Below are positions 52,578 to 64,000 of a DNA stretch of 64,000 nt, one piece after another. Origin of the DNA: Ecdyonurus torrentis. Lineage: Eukaryota; Arthropoda; Insecta; Ephemeroptera; Heptageniidae. The notes below the pieces were generated by a model. That model saw nothing but the letters and a program-made list of their open reading frames with translations, had not been told where the DNA came from and did no database searches. The stretch spans positions 15,772,943 to 15,836,942 of the forward strand of contig OX439132.1 in NCBI GenBank assembly GCA_949318235.1. The letters are read 5' to 3'. The stretch's first letter is position 1. Every line of letters begins with the position of its first letter. A program made the translations under genes and the position numbers.

Positions 52578-53764
52578 TGCCTTGAAAGTATATAACAGCT
52601 TTTCAACATTTCAGATCTCGTAATCTTTAACATTGGTTTTTCCTTAGTATTAAACCAGGTTTCATTTTTTTTTTACTTAAAAATGGTGAATATTTATAAG
52701 AAGAAGAAAAAATAGGCTTTTGTATGGAGAGTGTCACTCATTCAAAAAAAACGAAGCTTAATTAAAATTTAAGAGAAAATTATTATGGGATATTATACTT
52801 GAATCTTTATTAAGTATTAAAGAAAAGTTTTTTTTTTTTTTTTTTTTTTTTTGCCGTTTTATTGCAAAGACGAAATCATTATTTTTCTTGACACACTCAA
52901 ATGAATATAAAATGATGGCGTACATTTTGATTCATTTCACTTCATTCTTATATGAGTAATTGCGATTTAAAAAAATCTTATTACGTGCGTAAGATATTGT
53001 TTTCATTTTAAATGCATAATTTTTATTGTGGAATTAAATGTTATTAAATTAACATTATTATTATTTAAAAGAACTAAAATAAAGTGAAATTTTTGATAAT
53101 GCTTTCAAATCTCTCACATTATCATTTTTTAAAAACATTTATTTAAAAATTATCCAGAATCAAAACTGTTTAAAATGTTCATACAATACAATCTATTTAT
53201 ACTTTCAACTTTCAGTGTTAACAATAAGTAAAAACATCATGTAAAAGTAAAAATAGACCATTAAAATGCAAATCTCTTAGATGTTTTACGTTCATATAAA
53301 ATTTATGACATTAATTAAATGTTGAGATAACAATTTTTGTACCGAGGTTTTCCTCTCATCGTTCACTGGACGTCAAACTGATAACGTCACACTTTTTGAA
53401 GACGTGTTCTAGCGTAACGAGTTTCTCTGTAAAAACTTCATGCTTAAAGTCATGACTTTTTTTAAAAAAAGAAATAAAAATCAGATTTTCTGAAACTAAA
53501 TAAATAAACTTTTAATGCATTATTTCCTAAATTAAAACAATATATTGCATAATATATGTATTTACAACTATTGCACCGTTTGTTTGTTTGTTTTTTGTTT
53601 TTTTCTAACTGTCAACTTTTTATAACTTTTTTCGCCTAAACTTTTGAAACTGAAAACTTTAATAATTATATTTTATTTCTCATAGCTCTGTATTATCGTA
53701 TATATTCATAGAGTCTGTGACTTTTATTATCAAGTTTTTTTTTCTTCTTTTCTTATTTTTGTAG
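50413..53764 (+). other. intron 11 (3.4 kb, phase 0)
   Basis: It runs from GTAAGC to TTTTTGTAG. It is very AT-rich with T-runs near 50671-50685, 51942-51970, 52556-52578 and 52829-52852. Apart from a less AT-rich patch near 53341-53460, nothing else was recognised. Confidence 0.8.
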
Positions 53765-53903
53765 ACACTGAACGTGAGCAACACTACTATTAGTGTTTCA
53801 CAGTTGAGACCCGGCGCAGTTTATGATTTTTACGTGATGTCTCAGAATGATCATGGATCTTCTCTACCTTCTGCTACCTTGAGAATTAACATTACAGATA
53901 CAG
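53765..53903 (+). CDS. exon: FN3 domain 3, C-terminal part
   Basis: The exon is 139 nt, phase 0 in and phase 1 out (donor GTAAGT). It encodes TLNVSNTTISVSQLRPGAVY, then DFYVMSQNDHGSSLPSATLR and INITDT. The L-x-P-G-x-x-Y-x-F-x-V-x-x-x-N-x-x-G string is the FN3 E-F-G signature and pairs with the exon ending at 50412. Three sequons are present (NVS, NTT, NIT). The junction at the same relative place as in FN3-1 (phase 0, before the E strand) suggests shared descent of the two split FN3 domains. Confidence 0.9.
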
Positions 53904-54748
53904 GTAAGTTTTATCACGCATCATCAACACTTTTTTTTTATCAACATACTGACACAAATTGTCATATTTTTATAAATGAAAATATAATATACGTATATTT
54001 TAACACATACGTCATTAAAGTCAAGAATCTCATAAAAAGAAACGAAATCTTGTATTTTTAACAATTTGAATATCATCATGAAAATATTTTCCTTCATTAA
54101 CATATACGTATAAAATAAAAAAACAAAACAAAGAGTAGAAGTAGTTCATCATTATAAAATAAAAAAAAGTAAAAACAGTCAGGCCTAAACCTCACCCCAT
54201 TCAAAAAATTTGTCTCTGCGTTTTTTTTAATAAAGACGAATATTTATTTATATTTACCCCAACTTTTGTAAAACATAGTAAAAAAAAGTGTTTTTGACTA
54301 ACATATTAAAGGAATAGACCAGAAAAAAAGTATTTATATCACAAGACACTTGATGGGATTTACATAAATTACATTAGTTTGTCTCAAAACCCAACAGTAG
54401 CTCCGTAGTAGTGATCAGAAAATTCGATTTATGCAACCCGCACAACATTTTTATACTTATTTTTGCATATTTCTGACGTCATAAACATGAATTTTTACGC
54501 AAACTGCATACTTTACAGCTTTTTCACGCTCTCTCGTGGGGCTATACATTAACATTCTGGTAAAAATTGTCATGAGTTTTGAAGATCCCATTTCGTGTTT
54601 ATTCAAAAAAGTTCGTGTTGTTTTATGTGGTCTATGGCTTTAATATTGAAAGAAAAAAACTGTCTCAAAAGTAGGTAAAGATTAAATGTTATAGAGATTA
54701 GCTAGATACACGACACAATATCAATCATTTTGTTATGTTTGGTCTTAG
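53904..54748 (+). other. intron 12 (0.85 kb, phase 1)
   Basis: It runs from GTAAGT to GGTCTTAG. The second copy of the TTAA-ended MITE (54306-54643) fills 40% of it and ends about 100 bp before the acceptor. Confidence 0.85.
54306..54643. mobile_element. TTAA-ended MITE, copy 2 (338 bp)
   Basis: It begins TTAAAGGAATAGACCAGAAA and ends TGGTCTATGGCTTTAA. It aligns with 31583-31917 across its whole length with scattered substitutions and small indels. TGACGTCA lies at 54474-54481 in the same relative position. Confidence 0.82.
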
Positions 54749-54884
54749 ACATTGGAGAGGGTGGTTTGGCTGGAGTGACGTCACCTCCTCACGGTCTCTC
54801 GGTAGCTGGTCATGGAGCCACGTGGTTGTCACTGACTTGGCAACCCCCACACATCAGTCACCCCAAGCAACCTATCAAGTACAA
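54749..54884 (+). CDS. exon: FN3 domain 4, N-terminal part (last exon found)
   Basis: The exon is 136 nt, phase 1 in and phase 2 out (TACAA|GTAAGT). It encodes DIGEGGLAGVTSPPHGLSVA, then GHGATWLSLTWQPPHISHPK and QPIKYK. PPHGLSV, the LTWQPP core Trp and the IKYK C strand mark an FN3 domain. The longest open frame over this exon is in another register and is not coding. The phase-2 donor needs a partner exon with the second FN3 half. I see none up to 64000. Confidence 0.85.
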
Positions 54885-55976
54885 GTAAGTACCTCTAGGG
54901 TCTGCTGGGCCCGAGCTTGTCAGGCTCAGCTTTATAGCAATAATCTTAAGCTTCGCATTTTTTTTTTCTGTAAGCTGCTATTTTTTCTTTACTACTCGTG
55001 CAACAACAGATATAAAAAAAATATTGTCAAAAGTTAATAAATGGAAAAGGAAAGCAAAATATGAAATGTATTTTTGTTTTACAGTTTTTGATGCATTTTT
55101 CCCCTAATTTTCGTTTCCTTAAATTGAAAACGCGATTGCGTATTGATCCTTATAGATCCAAAATTTTGACTTGTAGAAACTAAAAATACTCAAGAGGTTA
55201 CTATTGTTTTAATGATTTTTACTTCAATAAAATGCTGCCGAGAAATAAAATAGCTAATTTAAAATATTTAAAATAAAAATCTAAATTAAGCTAAAATTTT
55301 GTACCTGACAACCAATTTTATAAATATACAGTATAACTTTATACAATAAAAAAGTAAATTAAGTTTTGTTGCTCTAAGGTAAAATTTAAACATATATGAT
55401 TAATTGTTTTAAAATACCTTGCAGCTGTATAAATATGTTTATAATAAATTATAAAATATAAGTATCATAAGGGGAAATTATACTGACGTGTCTTTACATT
55501 CAATTCAACAGTTTAATTAAATAAAAAAAAAAGTTTTTAGACATCAAAAACAGGAATATAAATGAATTGTCATAAATAAATAAAATATTATAATATAACA
55601 AAATGGTTGCCATCAAAAATAATTAATCATATCTTATATAGAAGGAAATGACAATTTTTTATCATGTTATTAAAATCGATGTCATGTGCTAGCTTACAAT
55701 ACGTCGTAAAATATCAAAATAAAAACAACATTGACAAAACAAAAAAAAATGCCATCAAAAATTTTACATAACTTTTTAGTTTTTAAGGTGTACAAAAAAA
55801 AATCTGGAAAAGTTTTTGCTTTTGTATTACTTCAAACATGTTTTACATTTTTATATATTTTTATGTGTTTATAAAAAAAAATGTGATAAAACTTACTTTG
55901 GCTTTTTGAAGATATTTTGTGTCTATATTATTTTGTGTTGTATAGCTTCAGTGGCTCCGAGATATGATGATGACAG

Positions 55977-55981
<5 letters not shown>

Positions 55982-56060
<79 letters not shown>
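55982..56060. repeat. (CT)n microsatellite
   Basis: About 79 bp of CT repeats. Confidence 0.96.
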
Positions 56061-56065
<5 letters not shown>

Positions 56066-56624
56066 ATAAAACATCCACCAGACAACAAAGAACACAAAAC
56101 ACATTGTTATTACGTAAGAAGATGACAATATAATACTCACCGAATATGTAATAAACAAGCTTATATAAAATATATATACCATACAACACAACTATACATA
56201 CTGTATTACATTTTCTCTATATAATATACTAAAAATTGTATTACGAAACATTAGATATAATATTAATCTTTTACATACGTACAGCTTACACTTTACATAT
56301 GTCATGTCTTTATTTCATATACGATGAACAATAATTGTCTTAAAATTCAAGCTACATCACGTTTCTCGTGATGTCACGTAATATTTCTTACCTTGTGAAC
56401 TATAGAATTTTAAACTTCTTTACACGAATATATTCTTATATATACTTTACGCTGTAACTTTGAATTTAATTTATTTGCAACAGAAAAATCTTCATGGGAA
56501 TATGATATAGACTTTATATACTGTAGAGAGAAAAAAAACTTAGATTCTAACAGAATATAATGGAAAATTAGTTTACACTGTGAAGCTTTTTTACTATCAT
56601 ATATTATATAGCGTAGGAATTCAC

Positions 56625-56655
<31 letters not shown>

Positions 56656-58479
56656 GAAATTTGGGTTTATTTGAGTATACTATACAAAATTCAGTATGAA
56701 TATAATACGAGTGACAGAAAATAGAATTTTCATAGGAATTTGCTCCTATTCAAATGTAAAATAGTATTTTTTTTTTTTTTTTATATTGAGGTTTTATATA
56801 TAGGAATCTAATTTTATTATTGCTCTCACTGTGTTGTAGAAATTTGGATTAAATTTTATCATCACAAAATAGTTTTATATTTATATGGAGTATTGCTTTT
56901 AATTACAAAATTATTACTATGTTATATACAATCTAGCCTATGGATACAATAATTAATGAGCAATTATATTAAAAAAAATATATTTTTTTTTTCTATTGTA
57001 TATTATGTAGCTGTGTAAGATTTTCATTTTATAATAAAGGTTAATTTATTTTTAGATAATATAAACCATCATAATCAATTTAAAATTTTTTTTTAGTTAA
57101 TTGTATTTTTAATTAAACATCTTAATAATGGAAATCGTTTAGTTGAAATCAATGAATTTTAAATAATATAGTAAATATATCTATAGATATTTTATGTAGT
57201 GTCATTGGTGAATTCTGTAGTATTTTAACTGTGAAAATCATTCATATCATTCGTATTTGTATAATGTTAATTGAAATTTAAAATCATTCTAAATCTGTTT
57301 TCATCATTATTTTGTATAATATTATGTATGGGAATACCTAGATTTTTTTTATTTAAATAAAAGCTATCACATTTTTAAAATTTAATATTTAAATTCATTG
57401 ATTAAATTAAAGCGTAAAAATAAAAGTGAATTCCTTTCATTTAATCCACACACGTATATATAATTTGTTTGAATTACAACAAAAGAGAGAATGGTTTTCA
57501 TGTTTGTTCAATTCATTTGCGGTTGAGAGAAGGATCATCTGCACTTTATCCTCACTCCCCTTCCACGCAATAAGCGTTTGTATAATTTATATTTATTTAA
57601 TTCATTTTTGACAGCGTGTTCGTTAAATTGTTAAGCTTTTAGCAAATTATTATTACATTTTATTTTGTTTTTTTACTTTAGAGAACTAAACCTTATTATA
57701 AAATAACAAAGCTTTTTTAAAACTCCATTTTTAATATTGTTTCATATTAATTAATTTTAAGGTGATTATTTCAATATTGTACAGTACCTAATAAGTTACA
57801 ATGTTATGCATATTATGTATATTTTAAAATTTTATAACTTAATTTTGGCCCTTTTTTATTTTTTTTTTTTTAATAAATAAGCACTTGTTTTTGATAGTAG
57901 ATCGATATCACTCATTTTACTTCATGATTTTTATTATTATATGCACTTCAAAAGTCTGGTTCTCTCTGAGCTATAAAAAATTACTATTACAAAACTATTT
58001 CATGAAATATTTTGTAGCGCAAAATTTTTATGTCACCATATAGTTTTATGACTTATTTAGTGTGCAGTATACTAGACCTAATATTTTATACTATAAAAAT
58101 ACATACAAAATAGAATAATAGTAATAATAATAGAAATGTTTTTAATAGTACAAAAAGTAAGTAAAAATAAATTAAAAAAAGAAATTCAAAAGTAAATTTT
58201 AAACCTGCAATGTATCCTGTTATTTTGATTGAAAGTACACCATCATAGTTAATTATTTTTAAATGAAATCAAAGTACAATAAGTTTTTAAGTTTATTATT
58301 ACAACCATTACTTCTCATTCCGTCAGTACACAGTAGTTTGATTGAAATTGAAACGTTAGTTTTGTTCTAAACGTGGATTTCATTTTGAAATTACATGAAA
58401 TTTGTAACTTTGTACACGTCTCGTGCAACATAATGAAAAAGTAAAAGTAGTCAGTATTGTAAAACGTGTATTTATTTGT

Positions 58480-58589
<110 letters not shown>

Positions 58590-58821
58590 TAAACAAGCTG
58601 TTGCTGCTGACGAGAAAAAGCAAACAATCCGCTCCGTAACAAACAGACAGTGAAACAAAAGACTGACGTAAAACTCATTTTCATTCGATGTATCTTTTCA
58701 CTTTTGACCCTAAAAACTTTTGTCTTTATTTTATTACCTTTTAAACATTTGAATTTCAAATCAATCTTGACATAAAGAGAAGCAAATTTAATCACATCGT
58801 GTAAAGCAAAGTGTACATACA

Positions 58822-58826
<5 letters not shown>

Positions 58827-58901
<75 letters not shown>
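58827..58901. repeat. (TA)n microsatellite
   Basis: About 75 bp of TA repeats. Confidence 0.95.
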
Positions 58902-59894
58902 CTTGTTTGAAAGAGATCCGAACTGTTTAATAGTAAAGTGTCCGCATTTTGTTTATTGTTTGTAGCTTTTTTAATATATTTACTTACTTAAGTTTATAAT
59001 GAGAGCTTCACTTTTACATCGTAAAATCTCTCTTCAAAGTTTGTTCGATTCTTCCGAAGGATCATTGTATTTAATGAGAAATTTATTGTTTACGATTTTA
59101 TGGCTCGTATTTTGCTATTCCAAAGTTTATGGTTTAGTTCCTGTCGAAGCAAAAAGATTAATTCAGCGTTTTTTTATCTTTACTTATTATTATTATTTTC
59201 TAAATACGGTATTGTATTTTTTTTTAATTATGTTTGAATATGAATTTGTATGTATTTTTCAATTTTCAATATATTTGTATCTGATTATAAAATCTTTGTT
59301 TGAGCTGGAGATGGAATAACAAAATCTGATATGTGATACGGAATAGAATATTTTAAAAAATAACTAAAAAAAACTTTACACGATAGTAGTTCTTGTATAA
59401 ATAAAATATTATAATCTTGTATGATATGGAAATCTCTTTATAACTAAAATAATACGACAAATTTTGCTTGAAATGCAAATCCAGCTTGACATGTTTTGCT
59501 GTTATAGAAATAAAAGATTTGACACTCAAAAATCTGGCTTTGTTTTCTTCTATTAAAAATTTCTTCATGTCAGTGTTAAAGTTGAGTGGTTCTGAATTTA
59601 AGCAAAATGCATGGAGGAACTTTTTGTTAAACTTATAATGGTTTTTCTTTCTCTGCTATGAAAGCATTATTATTATTTATTTTATTTATTTTTAAACGGA
59701 TAACGGAAGTTATTATAACTTTTTGCCGGTAATAATTTTCCGTATTACGGCTCAAAATTTTAAAATATTTTTGCGATATCAAAATATTTTTATAAGCATT
59801 TGCGTCATTAGGAACTAAAAATGACGTCATTGAAAGTTTGAATTTAAATATTTTATTTTTCGATCTGATTTAAAATTAAAATCGTTAAATCAAG

Positions 59895-60124
59895 CACGGA
59901 AAGAATAAACTTCCGTATGTAATGTATATAATTATGCTGTTTTTATGTTATTTTACCATAAATTATGCTACATTAGAACAATATAAATAATTATGCTGTT
60001 CAGCATAATCTTTATGCCATATAAAATAATTATTATGCAGTATAGCATAAATTATGCTGTATTGAACAAATTGTGCTGAAAATGAGCTAGCATAATTATT
60101 GCGTATTTATTTGTGTCCGTGGGC
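59895..60124. repeat. AGCATAA-type dispersed repeat, copy 3
   Basis: It shares TTATGCTGTATTGAACAAATTGTGCTGAAAATGAGCT-like blocks with 22755-22975. Multiple AGCATAA / TTATGCT words sit in both orientations. CACGGA near the left and TCCGTG near the right form short inverted ends. Confidence 0.5.
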
Positions 60125-60460
60125 TTATAGATAAAAAACACATGTTTTTTTAAAAATATTATCATTTAACTTTACTGGCCAACATCCGGTTACCTTTAAA
60201 CTCAGGTAAGTGAGTGGCACCTTAAATAAATAATAATTATAATTGATTTTTATTACATTACGGATATATGTGCAATGATGCTTCTTACCTATGCAATATT
60301 TTAATAAATTATTATTAATTAGCAAAATGTGAAAGTTACATCCAGTGTGCGGCCTTTAAATTTCTCCTTCCTAACTTCAGTAGTTTTCTAAATAATCGCT
60401 CATAGGATGGTTCCACAATGCTTAGAGATAGGAAATTAAAGATCCCCCGCCGTTTACTAG

Positions 60461-60463
<3 letters not shown>

Positions 60464-60513
<50 letters not shown>
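60464..60513. repeat. poly-T tract, 50 nt
   Basis: This is the longest homopolymer in the window and uninterrupted as given. The Lys-repeat frame on the other strand is an artefact. Confidence 0.9.
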
Positions 60514-60514
<1 letters not shown>

Positions 60515-61300
60515 TAACACACGACATTACTACCGGCAACAAGCATTGCAAAAATTCTTTATGTACAGCCAGCCAGTATTTATTTTAAGTTTTATTTTCG
60601 AATTTTGTTAAGTTTTAGGTACAATATAAAATGCATATTCCGTTAAATTTAGTTAATCTTAGTAGAAATTTAACTATACTGTAAATACTTCAGACCAATA
60701 TTTATTTTTTTCTCAAAATACATAAGCACACAACTAACATTTTTTTTTTTTTTTTTTTTTTTTACATTTCCAACTAAACATAAGAAATATAACATGTGAA
60801 ATAGATCACCACACTCTGTCTCTGAATAGAACTACATAATTTTTGTCCACGAAATAGAAATGTTTCACAGATCTATATATACGAAGTAAATTGCAATGTT
60901 TGTTGACATGATATTGGTACCTGAAATAAGGGAAACATATCCCAGGGGTGTTTACTCTTGCAAATACTAATTTAGTGGGTAAAGTGAGAGATGAGAAGGA
61001 ACTCCTCTTTGTCCCTGACACACTATACAGTATACCACTATAAAGTAAACGAGATCCCATGGGACTCAACGTTGCGAGAATTATGAGATATTTTTGTTTC
61101 AAAACCGTCTTAATCAAACAAAAACTGTTTATATTTTCCTTGCTATAGTTTTAACAGTTAATAAGTTCAGGGTGATATTATTTGTAAGAAATGCAGTTAA
61201 CCTTTTTTTTTTCTTCTTCTTTTTAAGAAATAAGTTAAGATTTAATGATCTAGTGCATAAAAAATTTACAATACAAATTTTTCCATTTCTTTGACGTTTC

Positions 61301-61301
<1 letters not shown>

Positions 61302-61358
<57 letters not shown>
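61302..61358. repeat. (CT)n microsatellite
   Basis: About 57 bp of CT repeats. Confidence 0.95.
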
Positions 61359-61361
<3 letters not shown>

Positions 61362-61819
61362 TATTATAATATTGAAATATTATTCAGAAAAAGAGGCATA
61401 TGAAATTTTATTTCATATGTACAAGATTATCAAAAAAACAATGAGCTATACCATTATATTTTACAGCTATACACTTCAGCTCTATTCTTTATTATATGGC
61501 CATACTTCCCCTCCCCCAAACTTTTATTAAAGTTTTCCTTGATCAGCTAGTTCAGTAAATATAATCTAAAGTACCTATCTATTTGCACTTCAAGTATATA
61601 GAAAGAATAGCAAGAGTTGCAACATTTAATTAACCTCCTTGTATAATACATTACATAGCAAAATTGTGAGCTAATTAATATAAAATAGAAGGAAAAATAA
61701 GCATAAAAAATGTGGATTACAAATCATGCTTAAGTCCAATTCATTAAGTTTTCTGTACTAATATCTAAAAATTTACACCTTTAATACAATTTTAAGGTTA
61801 ATTTTTTTCTCCCTTTCTC

Positions 61820-61821
<2 letters not shown>

Positions 61822-61885
<64 letters not shown>

Positions 61886-61896
61886 TCTCTCTTTCT
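61822..61896. repeat. (CT)n microsatellite with TGT and TTCT interruptions
   Basis: About 75 bp, interrupted near 61861 and 61886. Confidence 0.93.
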
Positions 61897-62163
61897 CTCT
61901 TCGTTTTTACGAACAATAAACTTGTATTCTTTACCTATTCAAAAGTGAGAGACAAAAATTCGAGAATTTAAACTGAATTAAATCCCATATACACAACACT
62001 TGTCACTCAAAAGATTATATTTTAAGCACGACGATGTTACGTGATTTCAACTTATACAATTATCCAAGCATTGTTCGAAAGATTTATATTAAAAAATAAA
62101 ATCATAAGCAAGGTTTTATTTAATATCGTTGTAAAAAATGTATTTTAGTAAAATTTTACATCA

Positions 62164-62280
<117 letters not shown>

Positions 62281-62338
62281 TAAAACCTAAAAATGAAGAT
62301 TTAAGTAGCTTAAATTATTAATTATAGAAGAATAGTAC

Positions 62339-62408
62339 ACCCACACCCACCCACACACCCACCAACACACCTACCTACCCACACACCCACCCACACCTTC
62401 CACCCCAC
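62339..62408. repeat. C-rich (CCCA/CACC)n low-complexity tract
   Basis: Irregular CCCAC and CCTAC units form about 70 bp of nearly G-free sequence. A shorter similar patch lies at about 12346-12383. Confidence 0.8.
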
Positions 62409-62810
62409 ACATATTGGTAACATAATATTAGGAGCGTTACAGTTCATTTATGTGTGCATTTAAAAAAATATTTTTGATTTAATTTTTTAGTTTACGTAGA
62501 ATACTATTAGCTATTAGCATTAGCTATTAGGTACATCATTATTCAGACTAAAATTTTACTCATTTTTCCTTATAGAAATACTATGTATTGACATGGAAAT
62601 TTGAATATACGTATTGTGTCTTAATAAATACGTAGTACACTAATTTCATAAGACACTGAAACAAAATATTGATTTCATCACACAAATTTCCTACCATAGG
62701 TTTTACACTTGATTGTACGTTATACGTGCATATTTTATTTTGACATGAGCATTAGTTTTAATGAAAAATATTAACGATTGTTTACATAATTTAAAACTTA
62801 TGTATATCTG

Positions 62811-63149
62811 TTAAAGCCCCTCTGTAGACATAGGAACATACCTTTTTATATCATTGAACACAAAATGGGACCCTTGAAACTGGTGTTAATTTTTACCAGG
62901 ACCCAAACGTAAACACACAAGAGAACACGAAAAGTCTGTACTGTAAATTAGGCAATGCGCGGCCACTCTGACGTCAGAGTGGCTGCAATGCATAAGAAAT
63001 TGTTGTGCAGGTTGCATAAGTTGGCATTTCCCATTTGTCTTTTTGACGTTGCAATTGAATTTTGGTCAAAATAAATATATTTTTACAAATCCCATTTTTT
63101 GTTTTATAAATTAAAAAGGTATGTTTCTAGGCCTGGAGAGGGGTTTTAA
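62811..63149. mobile_element. TTAA-ended MITE, diverged copy 3 (339 bp, reverse orientation)
   Basis: The left end TTAAAGCCCCTCTGTAGACA and the reverse complement of the right end TTAAAACCCCTCTCCAGGCC continue to match over about 36 bp, through GAACATACC versus GAAACATACC. Internal blocks GTTGTGCAGGTTGCATAA and TTAATTTTTACCAG match the reverse complement of the copies at 31583 and 54306. CTCTGACGTCAGAG is a perfect 14-bp palindrome at 62966-62979. Confidence 0.75.
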
Positions 63150-63792
63150 TTCATTTATTTATATGTAGAATTATAAAATACATGGAGTTAAACTTTTTAC
63201 AAAAATAATTTTTATGAAAATAGTTTTCAATACAATTTTTTATATTGTGCTATAGTTTTATTTCATTGTGTAAACTAACATTCATATTATGGCTATAAAA
63301 TATTTCATAGTCAATATTTGTTATGTTATATATAAAAGTACTGCTTTTCAATTACATGTCTGTGTACGTATTTAAAATTAATGCTTATGTAATGACATTA
63401 AATGATGATGAAATAAAAATATGACACAATTATTGTTCGTTATGGTCTGTTCAAACGGAACACTAATTGCATGACGTAGTTAAGTTAATTGCATAAAAAT
63501 TAAATCGGTTAAATGGAGTTTGCATGCAATCAAATATATTGCATAAATGGAATATATTACTCTAAAATGAACAGGACTGAAAGAGATAGTTTTATTTCTT
63601 CAGCGATTCAGTGGTTTACATTATAACATGATGGTAACCAAGTATTATTTTAGTTTGGTCTGCAAAGTATATAATGAAGAACTTGAACAATGATTGGCTG
63701 CTTTAAAAAAATATACACTTTCATTGGTTGATCTTGTTTTTTCGTTCGTTTAGAATTGATAAAAATGAGTTGCTGTTGAGTTAAGGCTTGTA

Positions 63793-63825
<33 letters not shown>

Positions 63826-64000
63826 CCTTCCAAATCTGCGTTTATTTTTTTTTTTAGGTCTAATCGTAAAAGAAAAGAAAAAATAGCAACTATGCTTAAA
63901 TGTTGTAAACAGTTAGTTGATCAGGGGTTCTTAAAAAAAGAAAAATATATATACCATCTGATGATTTTAAAGCCCAATATTTGTGTTTAATTTACAAATC

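Noticed and set aside
54735..55037. 100-codon plus-strand ORF
   Set aside because: It is in a different register from the FN3-4 exon. The spliced frame entering at 54749 in phase 1 gives the FN3 motif, and this one gives no domain.
58999..59319. Plus-strand 106-codon ORF starting with ATG, considered as the end of the large gene or a separate gene
   Set aside because: It has no FN3 features and no acceptor in phase. The second half is hydrophobic AT-rich sequence typical of chance frames.

Overview
This is an AT-rich eukaryotic window, roughly three quarters A+T by eye. It has GT..AG introns of 0.3 to 9 kb, very long (TA)n, (CT)n and poly-T tracts, and Tc1/mariner-type DNA transposon remnants. 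These features and the domain content fit an arthropod or a related ecdysozoan. I cannot name the species from the sequence.

The window is dominated by one large plus-strand gene. I assembled 13 internal coding exons between 7712 and 54884. They total 2572 nt, about 856 codons, and form one open frame across all 12 included introns with consistent phases 1-1-1-1-0-2-2-0-0-1-0-1. The encoded protein is extracellular and modular: one Ig domain, then three units of two six-cysteine DB modules followed by one fibronectin type III (FN3) domain, then the start of a further FN3 domain. This is the Ig/DB/FN3 architecture known from nematode IGDB proteins. The start codon, signal peptide and first exons lie upstream of 7712. 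The rest of the last FN3 domain and the C-terminus lie beyond 54884, and probably beyond the window. The last exon ends in phase 2 and I found no partner exon before 64000.

Layout: 1-583 is AT-rich with a probable poly(A) signal for a minus-strand gene. A single-exon minus-strand ORF of 241 aa of unknown function lies at 584-1309. From 1310 to 7711 is non-coding sequence, either intergenic or an upstream intron of the big gene. It carries two hairpin MITEs. The big gene follows from 7712 to 54884. From 54885 to 64000 is probably intron 13, full of microsatellites and repeats.

The introns hold nearly all the other structure. They contain a second copy of the 318-bp hairpin MITE and a fold-back derivative of a DD41D-type mariner at 21160-22533. 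Three copies of a TTAA-ended MITE lie in or downstream of the gene. A 1.35-kb element with CACTGT ends sits in intron 7, and there are several smaller inverted-repeat elements. The octamer TGACGTCA occurs about 15 times, far more than base composition predicts, and is concentrated in the centres of these elements. Long poly-T and (CT)n tracts lie mostly on the sense strand of the big gene.

All coordinates were derived by hand from the sequence. No homology search was run.
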